A DNA stretch of 64,000 nucleotides from Taklimakanibacter lacteus (GTDB lineage Bacteria > Pseudomonadota > Alphaproteobacteria > Rhizobiales > Aestuariivirgaceae), in the NCBI GenBank assembly GCA_003576695.1, contig QOZQ01000005.1, positions 427,496 through 491,495 of the forward strand, written 5' to 3'. Made by a program: the position numbers and the translations under genes. The notes beneath the pieces are model-generated. The model was not told where the DNA came from. It saw only the letters and a list, made by a program, of their open reading frames with translations, and searched no databases. Shown piece after piece: positions 62,991 through 64,000 of this stretch; positions within the stretch are counted from its first letter, which is position 1, and every line of letters starts with the position of its first letter.

Positions 62991-63860
62991 ATGACCGAGA
63001 TCGAAACCTTCTCCACCCCCGCCCGCGACTATGAGGTCGTGAAGAAGACGCTGGCCTTCATCCATGAGACCTGGCGCGAGCAGCCCTCGCTTGAAGCGAT
63101 CGCTGAAGAAGCGCAACTGAGTCCGACCCATCTGCAGCGGCTCTTCACCCGCTGGGCGGGCCTCTCCCCCAAGGCGTTCCTGCAAGCGGTGACGTTGGAT
63201 CACGCGCGCAGTCTCCTGCGCGATTCAGCCTCTATCCTCGACACCGCCTATGAAGTCGGCCTGTCGGGACCGGGACGGCTGCATGATCTTTTCGTCACCC
63301 ATGAGGGCATGACTCCCGGCTGCTACAAAGCGGGCGGCAAGGGCCTCACCTTGCGTTTCAGCTTCCATGACTGCCCCTTCGGGCGGGCGCTGGTCATGAT
63401 CACCGACCAGGGCCTTGCCGGCCTCGCTTTCGCCGATGACGGCCAGGAAAAGGATACGCTCAACGACATGCAGTCGCGTTGGCCGGGAGCGGCCTATATC
63501 GAGGACTGGCTTCAGACTAAGCCCTATGCCGATCGCATCTTCAAGCCGGAGAACTGGCGCAAGGACCAGCCCTTGCGGGTCGTCTTCATCGGCTCGGATT
63601 TCGAGATCCGCGTGTGGGAAACGCTCCTGCGCATCCCGCTCGGCAAGCGCTCCACCTATTCCGATGTCGCCAATCATATCGGCAAGCCGAAAGCGGCGCG
63701 TGCGGTCGGTGCCGCGGTCGGGCGCAATCCGGTCTCCTTCGTCGTGCCGTGCCACCGTGTGCTCGGCAAGTCCGGCAGCCTGTGCGGCTATCACTGGGGC
63801 CTGACGCGCAAGCGCGCCATCCTCGGCTGGGAAGCCGGAATCAGCGCCAAGGCAGCGTGA
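62991..63860 (+). CDS. Ada-like HTH / O6-alkylguanine-DNA methyltransferase
   Basis: 289 residues in two parts. Residues 15-110 are an AraC-type DNA-binding domain (SLEAIAEEAQLSPTHLQRLF; SILDTAYEVGLSGPGRLHDL). Residues 120-289 are a methyltransferase with the active-site VSFVVPCHRVLGKSGSLCGY and the preceding PLGKRSTYSDVANHIGKPKA. It lacks the N-terminal zinc/cysteine domain of E. coli Ada, which senses methyl-phosphotriesters, so any control of other genes would need another trigger. It repairs O6-methylguanine. A second methyltransferase of this kind is at 19399. Confidence 0.94.
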   Translation: MTEIETFSTPARDYEVVKKTLAFIHETWREQPSLEAIAEEAQLSPTHLQRLFTRWAGLSPKAFLQAVTLDHARSLLRDSASILDTAYEVGLSGPGRLHDLFVTHEGMTPGCYKAGGKGLTLRFSFHDCPFGRALVMITDQGLAGLAFADDGQEKDTLNDMQSRWPGAAYIEDWLQTKPYADRIFKPENWRKDQPLRVVFIGSDFEIRVWETLLRIPLGKRSTYSDVANHIGKPKAARAVGAAVGRNPVSFVVPCHRVLGKSGSLCGYHWGLTRKRAILGWEAGISAKAA

Positions 63861-64000
63861 TCAGGAGCAAATCCTTTTCACCAGTCGCCCGTGAAGAAGC
63901 TGATTTCAAGCTGGGATAAGCCGGGGCCGGGGATTGTGGAGCGTGTCAGTCTCCCCATCAGCTTGGGCAAAGCCGATCAGCCGGGCGAGGCATAGGCACC
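63861..64000. other. Window end, no gene seen; half of a family B repeat
   Basis: The left arm gagcaaatcc of family B hairpin 2 occurs at 63866-63875 without its partner. No coding frame or terminator is evident in the remaining bases. Confidence 0.5.

Overview
The window is chromosomal DNA of an alphaproteobacterium, almost certainly of the order Hyphomicrobiales (Rhizobiales). The grounds are a GC-rich, densely packed gene set, a PodJ-like polarity protein, a complete flp/cpa/tad pilus locus in the usual rhizobial order, a class I lysyl-tRNA synthetase, the helicase/PdeM repair pair, alphaproteobacterial families (DUF952, DUF992, DUF2244, DUF427, ELM1-like) and several families of intergenic palindromic repeats typical of this order. 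There is no IS element, prophage or CRISPR array. About 67 protein genes and one tRNA gene (tRNA-Ser, GGA) are supported.

Layout. 1-7.2 kb: the end of a META-domain protein, an amino-acid-type binding protein, and a minus-strand operon (DmdA/GcvT-like methyltransferase, ornithine cyclodeaminase family, orphan peptide-type binding protein) facing a divergent HTH regulator. 7.2-16 kb: pyrD, DUF952, an S24-type regulator, a FecR-domain protein, a six-helix orphan membrane protein inserted beside lysS, an aldo/keto reductase and a dienelactone hydrolase, with many palindromic repeats. 16.4-26.9 kb: a DinG-like helicase, an O6-alkylguanine methyltransferase, an amidohydrolase, TerB, a MATE pump, and the Lhr-like helicase with PdeM. 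27-34 kb: podJ-like, MerR, nudC, pheA, kdsB and a membrane-anchored cytochrome c. 34.2-42.8 kb: a yejAABEF-type peptide ABC transporter with two tandem binding proteins, followed by a ghrA-like reductase. 42.8-45.4 kb: NlpC/P60 peptidase, MarR and an M17 aminopeptidase. 45.6-55 kb: tadD on the plus strand converging on the minus-strand operon pilA-cpaA-cpaB-cpaC-cpaD-cpaE-cpaF-tadB-tadC. 55.6-64 kb: tRNA-Ser, small orphan proteins, cupin, DUF992, pentapeptide repeat, ELM1-like, adenosine kinase, EI24, nth, DUF2244 and an Ada-like methyltransferase.

How it fits together. The tad operon builds a Flp pilus for surface attachment. PodJ-like polarity control and CtrA-like boxes (TTAA-N7-TTAA or one-mismatch versions) upstream of the FecR gene, podJ and pilA suggest cell-cycle or polar control, which is inference. 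DNA repair functions recur: two alkyl-transferases, Nth, a DinG-like helicase, and the DEXH helicase with PdeM. Several genes handle peptides: two binding-protein systems, the aminopeptidase and the NlpC peptidase.

The most notable observations are: a diverged second copy of the 3' end of lysS, bracketing an orphan membrane-protein gene; a CpaD lipoprotein lacking its central segment; an S24-type regulator whose catalytic lysine and cleavage dipeptide both look substituted; and a family of double-hairpin repeats whose copies differ by compensatory base-pair changes. I did not find a clear, wholly new multi-gene system.
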